Source: Verrucomicrobiaceae bacterium
GTDB lineage: Bacteria; Verrucomicrobiota; Verrucomicrobiia; Verrucomicrobiales; Verrucomicrobiaceae
Direction of reading: 5' to 3'
DNA: 64,000 nt
NCBI GenBank assembly: GCA_016795365.1
Contig: JAEUHN010000004.1
Span: 186,001 to 250,000, forward strand
In this document: in pieces, positions 35,779-43,706 of the stretch
How the letters are laid out: each line of letters opens with the position of its first letter
Position numbering within the stretch: position 1 is the stretch's first letter
Position numbers and translations under genes: made by a program
Notes under the pieces: generated by a model
Databases searched by the model: none
Told to the model about the DNA's origin: nothing
The model's input: only the letters and a program-made list of their open reading frames with translations

Positions 35779-36378
35779 ATGCGCCGATTGTTTGTGCCCG
35801 CCCTCATTACCGCTGCCGTCTGGTGGCTGTGGTCGCTGTCCGCGCCCATCGATCGCCCGCCCGGTGTGCTGGTGCGGGCTGAACCTGAGCAAACTCTCTT
35901 CAGCAGCCCTCAGCCGGAGATCATCCTGAAGGGCTGGAAGGTGAAGCCACTGGCGCAATACAAGATCGACGCCCGTGTGCTCTGCCGGAAGAGCTACGAA
36001 GGTGACCCAGGAGGAGACATCGCCCCCTACGATGTCGCCGTTGGCTGGGGTCCGATGTCGGACACGCGCATCCTGGAGAAGCTGGACATCGACCAGCGGA
36101 TGCGGTTCTTCCAATGGAAGTGCTATGGCGATCTGCCCTTGCCGAGGAAGGAAATCGTCCGCCACTCTTGCAACATGCATCTGATTCCCATCACCGACTC
36201 GATCCGCGATCAGATCGCCAGGCTCCGCCCTGGATCACTCATTTCGCTTCGCGGCCAGCTCATTGAACTGACCGACCCCAAAGATGGTGGCAAGTGGTAT
36301 AGCTCTCTCAGCCGGACAGACTCGGGTGATGGAGCGTGCGAGGTGATGCTGGTGCGCTCGCTCACAGAGCGCGATTGA
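35779..36378 (+). CDS. Membrane-anchored conserved hypothetical protein
   Basis: This 199-residue protein has one N-terminal hydrophobic segment (LFVPALITAAVWWLWSL) and a soluble, probably periplasmic body. Recognisable conserved-hypothetical wording includes GWGPMSDTRILEKLDI, SCNMHLIP and SSLSRTDSGDGACEVMLV. Similar proteins of unknown function occur in many Gram-negative bacteria. It lies 85 bases after, and divergent from, the glcD gene, and just upstream of the B12-type regulator on the same strand. Confidence 0.8.
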   Translation: MRRLFVPALITAAVWWLWSLSAPIDRPPGVLVRAEPEQTLFSSPQPEIILKGWKVKPLAQYKIDARVLCRKSYEGDPGGDIAPYDVAVGWGPMSDTRILEKLDIDQRMRFFQWKCYGDLPLPRKEIVRHSCNMHLIPITDSIRDQIARLRPGSLISLRGQLIELTDPKDGGKWYSSLSRTDSGDGACEVMLVRSLTERD

Positions 36379-36433
36379 CGAACGTGCGTTCACAGGCAAC
36401 TCAAGCGCCGCTGCCGCCGTAAAGCCTCCGTCC

Positions 36434-37336
36434 ATGCCCCACACCATCCTCATTGCCAGCCGCCGCAGCGGAGTTTCACAGGTCGTCATCCGCGCCTGGG
36501 AAAAGCGCTACGGAGTGCTGACGCCCCGGCGATGTGAGAAAGGTCTGCGCCACTACCTGGATGAAGATATTGAACGTCTCACCCTTCTGCATCAGCTCAC
36601 TCAGTTCGGCTATCGCATCGGACAGATCGCCAAATGCAGCAATGACGAGCTGCGAGCGCTACAGGCCAAGAGCATGCCATGCCGCGAGGCGATCAAACTG
36701 CTGACCAAGCCCGCTGACTTCATCGCTGCCGCACGCAAGACGCTCGACACTTATGATGCGGACAAGCTCCGCTGTGTGCTCCACCATGCCCTCGACACCC
36801 TGGGCCATCGACTGACACTGCGGGAAGTCATTGGTCCTCTGATCGCTTTGACCGGCGAGGAGTGGCGTGACGGAAACCTGGGGGAAGCGCAAGAGCACCT
36901 GCACACGGCCGTGATTCGCGACTTCCTTGCGGCCTCTGTGCCTGGCGCCGATGTGCCGGTGAATGCGCCCGAGATGATTATCTGCACGCCCGCTGGAACC
37001 GCTCATGAACTGGGTGCCCTGCTGGTGTCGGCGACCGCGCGGGACCTCGGCTGGAGGGTAACCTACCTGGGCGCGGGACTGCCTGCGCCAGAGATCGCGA
37101 AGGCGGCGACTGCACGCCGAGTCCGCGTAGTGGCATTGAGCGTGGTGTATCCCCTTGGCTGCGAGCTGGTGGCTGGTGAAATCACCAAGCTGCGCCAGCT
37201 CCTTCCGGAATCCGTCTCCATCATCGTCGGCGGTCGCGCCTCCCACAGCTACTGCAGTGCCCTCGCTGCCATCCCTGGCATTCACTGGCCGGCCGATCTC
37301 GCGGCCTTTGACAAGCTGATCTCCGGGCTCGTGTGA
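36434..37336 (+). CDS. MerR-family regulator with adenosylcobalamin-binding domain (CarH/LitR-like)
   Basis: This 300-residue protein joins a MerR winged helix (SRRSGVSQVVIRAWEKRYGV, with a YLDEDIERL helix) to a helical bundle and a Rossmann-like B12 domain. The light-sensor motif of CarH, Trp-x9-Glu-His, is kept as W144, E154 and H155 (EWRDGNLGEAQEHLH). The cobalt-ligand His is H191 in AGTAHELGALL. CarH proteins bind AdoCbl in the dark as tetramers, repress carotenoid genes, and fall apart in light. No carotenoid cluster is next to it here; the sterol-desaturase family gene at 33316 is a speculative target. Confidence 0.88.
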   Translation: MPHTILIASRRSGVSQVVIRAWEKRYGVLTPRRCEKGLRHYLDEDIERLTLLHQLTQFGYRIGQIAKCSNDELRALQAKSMPCREAIKLLTKPADFIAAARKTLDTYDADKLRCVLHHALDTLGHRLTLREVIGPLIALTGEEWRDGNLGEAQEHLHTAVIRDFLAASVPGADVPVNAPEMIICTPAGTAHELGALLVSATARDLGWRVTYLGAGLPAPEIAKAATARRVRVVALSVVYPLGCELVAGEITKLRQLLPESVSIIVGGRASHSYCSALAAIPGIHWPADLAAFDKLISGLV

Positions 37337-37343
37337 AGCGGCG

Positions 37344-38609
37344 TTAGGCCTTCACACGCTCGAGATCAGCTCCGAGACCAACGAGCTTGTCGTCGAGGTG
37401 CTCGTAGCCACGATCGATGTGGTAAAGGCGATTGATCTCGGTCTTGCCTTCCGCCTTGATCGCCGCCAGCACGAGGGCTGCCGAGGCACGAAGGTCGCTC
37501 GCCATCACGGGCGCGCCCTTCATCTTGTCCACGCCGCGAATGCGGGCGGTGGCACCTTGCAGATCGATATTGGCACCCATGCGCTTCATCTCTGCCACAT
37601 GCATGAAGCGCTGGGGGAAGATGGTCTCCGTGATGGTGCTCGTGTCCGGAATCGCGCACGCCATCGCGCAGAACTGCGCCTGCATGTCCGTGGGGAAGCC
37701 CGGATACGGCATCGTCGTGAGATCGAAGCCCTTCGCATTGGGGTTCGGATGGATGGTGATGCTGTCCTTGCCGATCTCCATCGGGAAGCCGCAAAGCTTC
37801 AGAGAATCGAGGACTGCCTTCATGTGCTCGGGTGCCACGCGCTTTAAAGTCACGCCCTCGCCCATCATCGCGCCTGCGCAGAGGAACGTGCCTGCCTCGA
37901 TGCGATCAGGGATGACGGTGTGCTCGGCACCGTGCAGTTCCTTCACACCTTCGATGACAATGCGATTGCTGCCTGCGCCTTCGATCTTTGCGCCCATCTT
38001 CTTGAGGAAATTGGCAAGGTCTTCCACCTCGGGCTCAGCGGCTGCGCCTTCGATGATCGTCGTGCCTTTTGCCAACACCGCCGCCATCATGACATTGTCC
38101 GTGCCGAGCACCGTGGAGCCATGCTTGCCCATGAGATTGAGCGATCCGCCCTTGAAGTTCTTCTTCGCATCCACCTGGATGTCGCCGCCATCCACGGTGA
38201 CGACGGCACCAAGACCTTCGAGTCCTTTGAGGTGCAGATCCACTGGCCGATCACCGATGACACAACCACCAGGCAGCGACACCTTCGCCTTGCGCAGACG
38301 GCCCGTGAGCGGACCCAGCACACAGATGGACGCACGCATCTTGCGCACCAGATCGTAAGGCGCTTCGCTTTTGATCTTCTTCGCTTCGACAACGACGACC
38401 CCACTCGCGCGCTCCACCTCGGCCCCGAGTTCGGCCAAGATTTGCGTCATGTAGTTGGTATCCGAAAGGTCCGGCACACGACGAATCGTGCAGACATCCT
38501 TGGTGAGCAGCGTGGCCGCGAGAATGGGCAACGAAGAGTTCTTCGAGCCGCTGATGGTGACCTTGCCTTTCAAAGGCGTGCCACCGTGAACGATCAGTTT
38601 TTCCATCAT
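37344..38609 (-). CDS. murA: UDP-N-acetylglucosamine 1-carboxyvinyltransferase
   Basis: This 421-residue MurA makes the first committed step of peptidoglycan synthesis. It transfers enolpyruvate from PEP to UDP-GlcNAc in the cytoplasm. The catalytic Cys is kept in LPGGCVIGDRPVDLH, so fosfomycin sensitivity at this site is expected. Other family text includes GSKNSSLPILAATLL, PDRIEAGTFLCAGAM and YPGFPTDMQAQF. ATG 38609 overlaps the prmC stop (ATGATG; the second ATG at 38606 is also possible). It is the last gene of an operon with prmC and a lipid-linked transporter/acyltransferase. Confidence 0.95.
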   Translation of the reverse strand: MMEKLIVHGGTPLKGKVTISGSKNSSLPILAATLLTKDVCTIRRVPDLSDTNYMTQILAELGAEVERASGVVVVEAKKIKSEAPYDLVRKMRASICVLGPLTGRLRKAKVSLPGGCVIGDRPVDLHLKGLEGLGAVVTVDGGDIQVDAKKNFKGGSLNLMGKHGSTVLGTDNVMMAAVLAKGTTIIEGAAAEPEVEDLANFLKKMGAKIEGAGSNRIVIEGVKELHGAEHTVIPDRIEAGTFLCAGAMMGEGVTLKRVAPEHMKAVLDSLKLCGFPMEIGKDSITIHPNPNAKGFDLTTMPYPGFPTDMQAQFCAMACAIPDTSTITETIFPQRFMHVAEMKRMGANIDLQGATARIRGVDKMKGAPVMASDLRASAALVLAAIKAEGKTEINRLYHIDRGYEHLDDKLVGLGADLERVKA

Positions 38610-39466
38610 GAAGTGGGTGCAGAGTGCTGCCACTTGGCAAACACGAAGCGCCCAATGTTGGCAAGGTCTTTTCGCACACTCACCTCCACAAATCCAGACG
38701 ACTGGCACATGGAAGCCACCGGATCGCCCTGGTCGTGATGCACCTCGAGCGCTATCCACGCGCCGTCATTGAGATGGTCCTTTGATGCGGTGATGAACCG
38801 CTCGATGATCTCCATCCCGCTCTCACCACCATCGAGAGCAAGCACAGGATCACGCTGCACTTCACGGCTCAGCGCTGCCAGTTCACCACGCGGGATGTAG
38901 GGCAAGTTGGAAACGATCAAATCAAACGCTCCCTCGACCTTCTCGAACAAATCTGAGCGCACCAGCCGCACGCGTTCGTCCAGCTTCAGTCGCGAGCCAT
39001 TCAATCGGGCGAGTTCCAGAGCATCCTCCGAGATGTCTGCCAGCATGACCTTGCTCTGCGGCCATGCCTTGGCCAGCGAGAGCCCGATGCAGCCTGAGCC
39101 CGTGGCCATGTCGAGCACGCGTGCCGGAGGTTCTTTGCCCCACTGCTCCACGATCAACTCCACCAACCGTTCCGTCTCCGGCCTCGGCACCAGCGCACGA
39201 TGATCGCTGACGAACTCGCTATCGTAAAACTCCACCGTGCCCAGCAGGTGCTGCAACGGCTCCCCTTCCCCGCGACGCTTCAGCAACCCGCGCAACACGT
39301 CCAGCTCCGGCTCCTTGATCACTTCATTAAATCGCAGATACAAGTCCATGCGCCGACACTGCAATACATGCGCCAGCAGATGCTCCATGTTCAGGCGGGC
39401 CTCGTCGATGCCCTTCTTCGTAAGGTAGGCGGCACCGGATTGCAGGACTTCGAGGAGTGGCTTCAT
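38606..39466 (-). CDS. prmC: Release factor glutamine methyltransferase PrmC/HemK, with NLPY motif
   Basis: This 286-residue SAM-dependent enzyme methylates the GGQ glutamine of peptide-chain release factors. The N-terminal helical domain is followed by the SAM motif VLDMATGSGCIGLSLA and by REVQRDPVLALDGGESGM, typical of PrmC. The active-site motif is normally NPPY but reads NLPYIP here. The change replaces a Pro next to the catalytic Asn and may be lineage-specific. The gene is coupled at both ends by ATGA overlaps (with 39463-41685 and murA). Confidence 0.92.
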   Translation of the reverse strand: MKPLLEVLQSGAAYLTKKGIDEARLNMEHLLAHVLQCRRMDLYLRFNEVIKEPELDVLRGLLKRRGEGEPLQHLLGTVEFYDSEFVSDHRALVPRPETERLVELIVEQWGKEPPARVLDMATGSGCIGLSLAKAWPQSKVMLADISEDALELARLNGSRLKLDERVRLVRSDLFEKVEGAFDLIVSNLPYIPRGELAALSREVQRDPVLALDGGESGMEIIERFITASKDHLNDGAWIALEVHHDQGDPVASMCQSSGFVEVSVRKDLANIGRFVFAKWQHSAPTS

Positions 39467-41685
39467 GCCTGGATAGGAACGATGAAGCCCATCGGATCAA
39501 GTGTTGCGTCAGGAATCGTCACTGTCGCCGTGGAGCCTGGAACCAGCCCACTGATCACCAGCAAGGTGCCGGATTGTTTCGCTGCGAGCCCTGGCAACAG
39601 ACGACCCAACGAACCCTCGCGCGTGCCGAGCTGCTCATCGGTGCTGCCCGCAGGCATCGGCGGATTCGGCACATGCACAGCGATGATCGCTCCGGTCGCG
39701 GCATCGAGGAATCGTTTCGATGGATCATCCACCGGCACATCGTCGAGGCGCATGAGATTCAGCCGCGCTTGATCCGCCTTCGGCTCGCGCAGCAGATACG
39801 TTTCGCTGCCCAAAGCAAGGATCGCCTCGCGCACTCGCTCCGCCTTGGCCTCCTTCGCCGGGATCGGTTCGCCGAAGTTGATCGTCACCGGATAGCGCAG
39901 GGCCTTCGGCAGTTTCTTGCACACACCTTTGCCCTCATGCGAGAAGATGCTGCCCCACAGACCATCTTGATAAACCGGCACCACGGGCACCTCGGCACTG
40001 CGCACCATCAGCTCGAAGCCTTTGCGGATCTCGTTCACCATCCCGAGCTTCGTGAGCTGGCCCTCAGGGAACAAGCATACGCACTCGCCCGCTTTGAGCG
40101 CATCGGCCACGGTGCGGATCGCATCCTTCGCTCGCGTCGCGGAGATCGGCACGGTGCCGAAGAGTCGCAGAAAGCCGTTCATCCACCACACCTTGTAAAG
40201 CGTGTCCCACATCACGAAACGCACCGGCCTCTCGCACGTCACCGAGATCACGAGCGCATCCACATAGCTCACATGATTCGGCAGCAGTAGCACGCCGCCT
40301 TGCTTGGGCACACGATGCACATTCACCCCACGGACCTTGTAGATCGCACGCACGATCCCCGTGCACACGAAACGAACGAGGTCCTTGGGCAGCAACTTGG
40401 TCACATAGATCGAGGCGAAGAACGTCGGCACCGACAGCGCCACGAATTGCTGCGAGGCCGTGAAGCCCAGTGCCTTCATGCCAAACACCGCCGCCGCGCA
40501 GGCAAAGACGCCGATGCAGTCGAGCAAGTTCAGCCCTGCGATGATGCGGGCTCGCTCCTCGGGTCGCGCCTTGTCTTGAACATAGGCATAGAGCGGCACC
40601 ATGAAGCAACCGCCTGCGGCACCCGTGAAGATCAGCCCCGCATACATGCTGGTGCTGCCTGCCGTCGCGAGCCCCGCCCACAGCAGCCCGCTCATCATGC
40701 CCAGCCCTGCCACCGGGATCATGCCCATCTCGATGCGGCGCTTGCAGATCGCACCTGCGATCAAACTCCCCGCCACGACACCCACCCCGAGCACCGCCGC
40801 GAGATCGCCCAGTTGCTGCGGGCCCGAGCCGTGCGTGGGGTCAGGGTTCAACTCCTTTGCCAGCGTCACGACGATGAGACCGATCGCATTCGACACGAAC
40901 CAAAAATACATGATGCCCAGCGCTGCCAGCCGCACCGGTCGATCGCGGAACACCAGCTTCACCTGATCAAAGTGCTCCCACAGTCGCGACTTCGTGAACG
41001 CGACCTCCGGGTGCTCGGGCGTCGATTGCACGCAGAACGCCGCGATCAACTCGCCCACCGCCAGCATCGCGATGATCGACAGCGGCCACAGCGCTGACAT
41101 CCACGCATCGTGCGTCACATCGAGCTGATGACCATACCAGCGCCCGCCCGCCCAGATGCCTGACAGCACGCCGGCCATCATCGTCATCTGCAACCAGCCC
41201 GACACCGACCCGAGTCGCCGCGAGCCGGCGAGTTCCTTCATCACGCCCATCTTCGCCGGACTCAGGAAGGCCGCCTGCGTGGCCAGCACAAAGAACCCGC
41301 CCAAACTCAAGAGCAGACTCCAGAACGGATCGCGCTGCCACAAGATGAAACCCAGCAGACCAAAGCACAGCAGCTGCGCAATCTGCATCCACACCATCAC
41401 CCGCTTCTTCGACATCCGGTCCGACCACCACCCCGCCATCGGAGCAAAGAGCACATAGGGAAGCGAGAAAATCGACACCAGGTAGATCTCCATGTTGTCC
41501 CCCAGCTTCGTGTGCGGCGCGACGGTGAAGGCCAATGCGATCAGCATCATCTTCACGAAGTTATCGTTGAAGGAATTCAGCATCTGCACCACCAGCACCA
41601 GCGCGATGGAAAGCCGGTTGCGTGAGGGCAAGGCAGGCTGCGCATCAAGGCGCGCGATCTGTTCGTCAGCGGAAGCGTCAGGCAT
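39463..41685 (-). CDS. MFS transporter fused to PlsC-type acyltransferase (LplT-PlsC like)
   Basis: This 740-residue protein has about 12 hydrophobic segments over residues 25-440, with LplT-like wording (LNSFNDNFVKMMLIALAF). A glycerolipid acyltransferase domain follows, with LPNHVSYVDAL (the NHx4D box) near residue 470 and LFPEGQLTKLG. It ends in a short extra region. The arrangement resembles the lysophospholipid flippase plus acyltransferase proteins used for lysophospholipid repair at the inner membrane, but the AMP-binding acyl-ACP synthetase domain of Aas is missing. It heads the operon with prmC and murA. Confidence 0.9.
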   Translation of the reverse strand: MPDASADEQIARLDAQPALPSRNRLSIALVLVVQMLNSFNDNFVKMMLIALAFTVAPHTKLGDNMEIYLVSIFSLPYVLFAPMAGWWSDRMSKKRVMVWMQIAQLLCFGLLGFILWQRDPFWSLLLSLGGFFVLATQAAFLSPAKMGVMKELAGSRRLGSVSGWLQMTMMAGVLSGIWAGGRWYGHQLDVTHDAWMSALWPLSIIAMLAVGELIAAFCVQSTPEHPEVAFTKSRLWEHFDQVKLVFRDRPVRLAALGIMYFWFVSNAIGLIVVTLAKELNPDPTHGSGPQQLGDLAAVLGVGVVAGSLIAGAICKRRIEMGMIPVAGLGMMSGLLWAGLATAGSTSMYAGLIFTGAAGGCFMVPLYAYVQDKARPEERARIIAGLNLLDCIGVFACAAAVFGMKALGFTASQQFVALSVPTFFASIYVTKLLPKDLVRFVCTGIVRAIYKVRGVNVHRVPKQGGVLLLPNHVSYVDALVISVTCERPVRFVMWDTLYKVWWMNGFLRLFGTVPISATRAKDAIRTVADALKAGECVCLFPEGQLTKLGMVNEIRKGFELMVRSAEVPVVPVYQDGLWGSIFSHEGKGVCKKLPKALRYPVTINFGEPIPAKEAKAERVREAILALGSETYLLREPKADQARLNLMRLDDVPVDDPSKRFLDAATGAIIAVHVPNPPMPAGSTDEQLGTREGSLGRLLPGLAAKQSGTLLVISGLVPGSTATVTIPDATLDPMGFIVPIQA

Positions 41686-41722
41686 GAGAGGCGGCTGCTT
41701 AACGCCTCAAATCGAAGCGCAA

Positions 41723-43129
41723 TCAAGCAATGATCGACTTCATCACCCGACCATGCACATCCGTGAGGCGGAAGTCGCGGCCGCTGTAGCGGTAGGTGAG
41801 GCGTTCGTGATCGATGCCCATGAGGTGGAGGACGGTGGCCCACATGTCATACACGGTCTGCGTGTCCTCGACGGCTTTGTAACCAAAGTCATCCGTCGCC
41901 CCAAAGACGTGGCCACCTTTAACACCACCGCCAGCCATGAAAACGCTGAAGCCAAGGGGGTTGTGGTCGCGGCCATTGGCACCTTGCGCAAACGGAGTGC
42001 GACCGAATTCGCCGGCCCAGACCAGCAGCGTGGAATCGAGCAAGCCTCGCGAGCGGAGGTCTTTGATCAGTGCCGCGATGGGGCTGGCGATCTGGTTGCC
42101 CATCTTGCCGTGGCCTTCCTTGATATTGCCGTGGTGATCCCAGGGGTTGGCACCGTTGCCGCCGCCGGTGTTGTAGGCGAGCGTGCTGAGTTCGATGAAG
42201 CGCACACCGCGCTCGACGAGTCGGCGGGCGAGCAAGCACTGGCGTGCATACGCGGCTTTCTTCGGTTCGGGATCATCGAGGCCGTAGAGCTTCTTCGTGG
42301 CTTCCGTCTCACCACTGATGTCGCACAGGTCGGGCACGGCGCTCTGCATGCGCCAGGCCATCTCGTAGTTCTTGATCGCGGCGTCGATCTGGGAGTTCGC
42401 ATCCAAGGAAGAGGCGAAGCTGCGATCCATCTCGCCGATGAAGTCGAGCCGCTGACGCTGAAGCGACGCGGGCTCGCGCGGACTGATATTGGCCAGAGGC
42501 TCGCCTTCGTCCGCCTTGATGATGGAGGCCTGATGCTGCGCGGGCAGGAAGCCATTGCCGAAGTTCCCCACGCCACCATGCGGCAGCCCGGCACCACCGG
42601 ATTGCAGCACGACATAAGACGGGATGTCGCGTGACTCGGACCCGAGTCCGTAGCTCGTCCAAGCACCAGCGCTGGGGAAGCCGAGGAACGGGAAGCCGGT
42701 GTGCATGAAGAAGTTCCCCTGCGCGTGCTCGCTGAACTTCGCGGTCATGCTGCGGATGACGCACAACTCGTCCGCCACGTCGCCGAGTCCAGGCAGCATG
42801 TCGGAGATGGGCAGCCCACTCTGGCCGTAGTTCTTGAACGCCCAGTGCGCGGGCTGCACGGTGCCGTTGTTATTGAACTGCGTGCGCTGCACCGCCACGG
42901 GCATTGCCTTGCCTTCGTATTTGTTCAGCAGCGGCTTCGGATCGAACGAGTCGATGTGCGACACACCGCCGCTCATGTAGAGGAAGATGACGCTGCGAGC
43001 CTTGGGCGCGAACTTCATCGCGCGATGCGTGAAGACTTCGGCGCGAGCCTCTTCTGCCAGGATGCCCTGAAGCGCGGCAAGGCCGAAACCTGTGGAGGCA
43101 CGGGAGAGGAGATGGCGGCGGGTGATCAT
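41723..43129 (-). CDS. Secreted DUF1501 protein
   Basis: This 468-residue protein has a twin-Arg start ([16 protein letters not shown]) and DUF1501 text: [49 protein letters not shown] and [22 protein letters not shown]. The metal-site Asp/His residues of the alkaline-phosphatase superfamily seem kept. It is the usual downstream partner of a DUF1549/DUF1553 protein, here at 43707-47456. The two are separated by an oppositely oriented Uma2 gene, which may break co-transcription. Function not established; secreted polysaccharide processing is often suggested from context. Confidence 0.93.
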   Translation of the reverse strand: MITRRHLLSRASTGFGLAALQGILAEEARAEVFTHRAMKFAPKARSVIFLYMSGGVSHIDSFDPKPLLNKYEGKAMPVAVQRTQFNNNGTVQPAHWAFKNYGQSGLPISDMLPGLGDVADELCVIRSMTAKFSEHAQGNFFMHTGFPFLGFPSAGAWTSYGLGSESRDIPSYVVLQSGGAGLPHGGVGNFGNGFLPAQHQASIIKADEGEPLANISPREPASLQRQRLDFIGEMDRSFASSLDANSQIDAAIKNYEMAWRMQSAVPDLCDISGETEATKKLYGLDDPEPKKAAYARQCLLARRLVERGVRFIELSTLAYNTGGGNGANPWDHHGNIKEGHGKMGNQIASPIAALIKDLRSRGLLDSTLLVWAGEFGRTPFAQGANGRDHNPLGFSVFMAGGGVKGGHVFGATDDFGYKAVEDTQTVYDMWATVLHLMGIDHERLTYRYSGRDFRLTDVHGRVMKSIIA

Positions 43130-43203
43130 GACAAGCGAATGGTGAGTGGGTTCGGTTTAAATTCCTTCTGGCGATTCGGGCAGGCTCCGACTAGGCTGGT
43201 GAC

Positions 43204-43692
43204 ATGATTTCCTGGGCGACCATCTGCGCTGACCGCACGCTGCAAGACCTTCCCTACAAGGTCGAAACCAATCGCTATAACCAAATCGTTATGAGTCCGG
43301 CTTCTTCCTGGCACGGTGGATATGAGTATGAGATCGGCAAGCAGATCGAGCAGAGGCTTTCTGGTGGCCGGGTGATTGTCGAATGCGCGGTAGAAACCAC
43401 TGATGGGGTGCGCGTGCCGGATGTGGTATGGATTTCCAAGGAGCGCTACGCACCCTTCCGGCGTGCGTTCAGCCTGCCGATCTCGCCAGAGATTTGCGTG
43501 GAGATTCTCTCTCCCTCCAACAGCCGCGAGCAGATGCTGGGCAAGATGCAGCTCTATTTTGCCGCTGGTGCGCAAGAGGTCTGGCTGTGCAGCGAAGAGG
43601 GCGACATGGAGTTCTTCCGCTACGACAGCATCGGCCCGGTGCCGGACTCGAAGTTGTGCGCGGGTTTCCCGAAGCACATCGACTGGGATTGA
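43204..43692 (+). CDS. Uma2-family (DUF820) PD-(D/E)XK nuclease-like protein
   Basis: This 162-residue protein has the Uma2 order: LPYKVETNRYNQIVMSPAS, HGGYEYEIGKQIEQRL, GVRVPDVVWIS (nuclease Asp), ICVEILSPSNS (Glu-x-Leu), and YFAAGAQEVWLC. Uma2 proteins are small restriction-like putative nucleases that occur in many copies in cyanobacteria, Planctomycetes and Verrucomicrobia. The targets are unknown. It is encoded against its neighbours, between the paired DUF1549/DUF1553 and DUF1501 genes, which suggests a later insertion. The leading 15 residues may be extra if a downstream start is used. Confidence 0.9.
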   Translation: MISWATICADRTLQDLPYKVETNRYNQIVMSPASSWHGGYEYEIGKQIEQRLSGGRVIVECAVETTDGVRVPDVVWISKERYAPFRRAFSLPISPEICVEILSPSNSREQMLGKMQLYFAAGAQEVWLCSEEGDMEFFRYDSIGPVPDSKLCAGFPKHIDWD

Positions 43693-43706
43693 TGGAGCGC
43701 TGAGGC

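Noticed and set aside
35734..36180. 148-codon minus-strand frame
   Set aside because: Antisense to the conserved membrane-anchored hypothetical protein, which has recognisable family wording.
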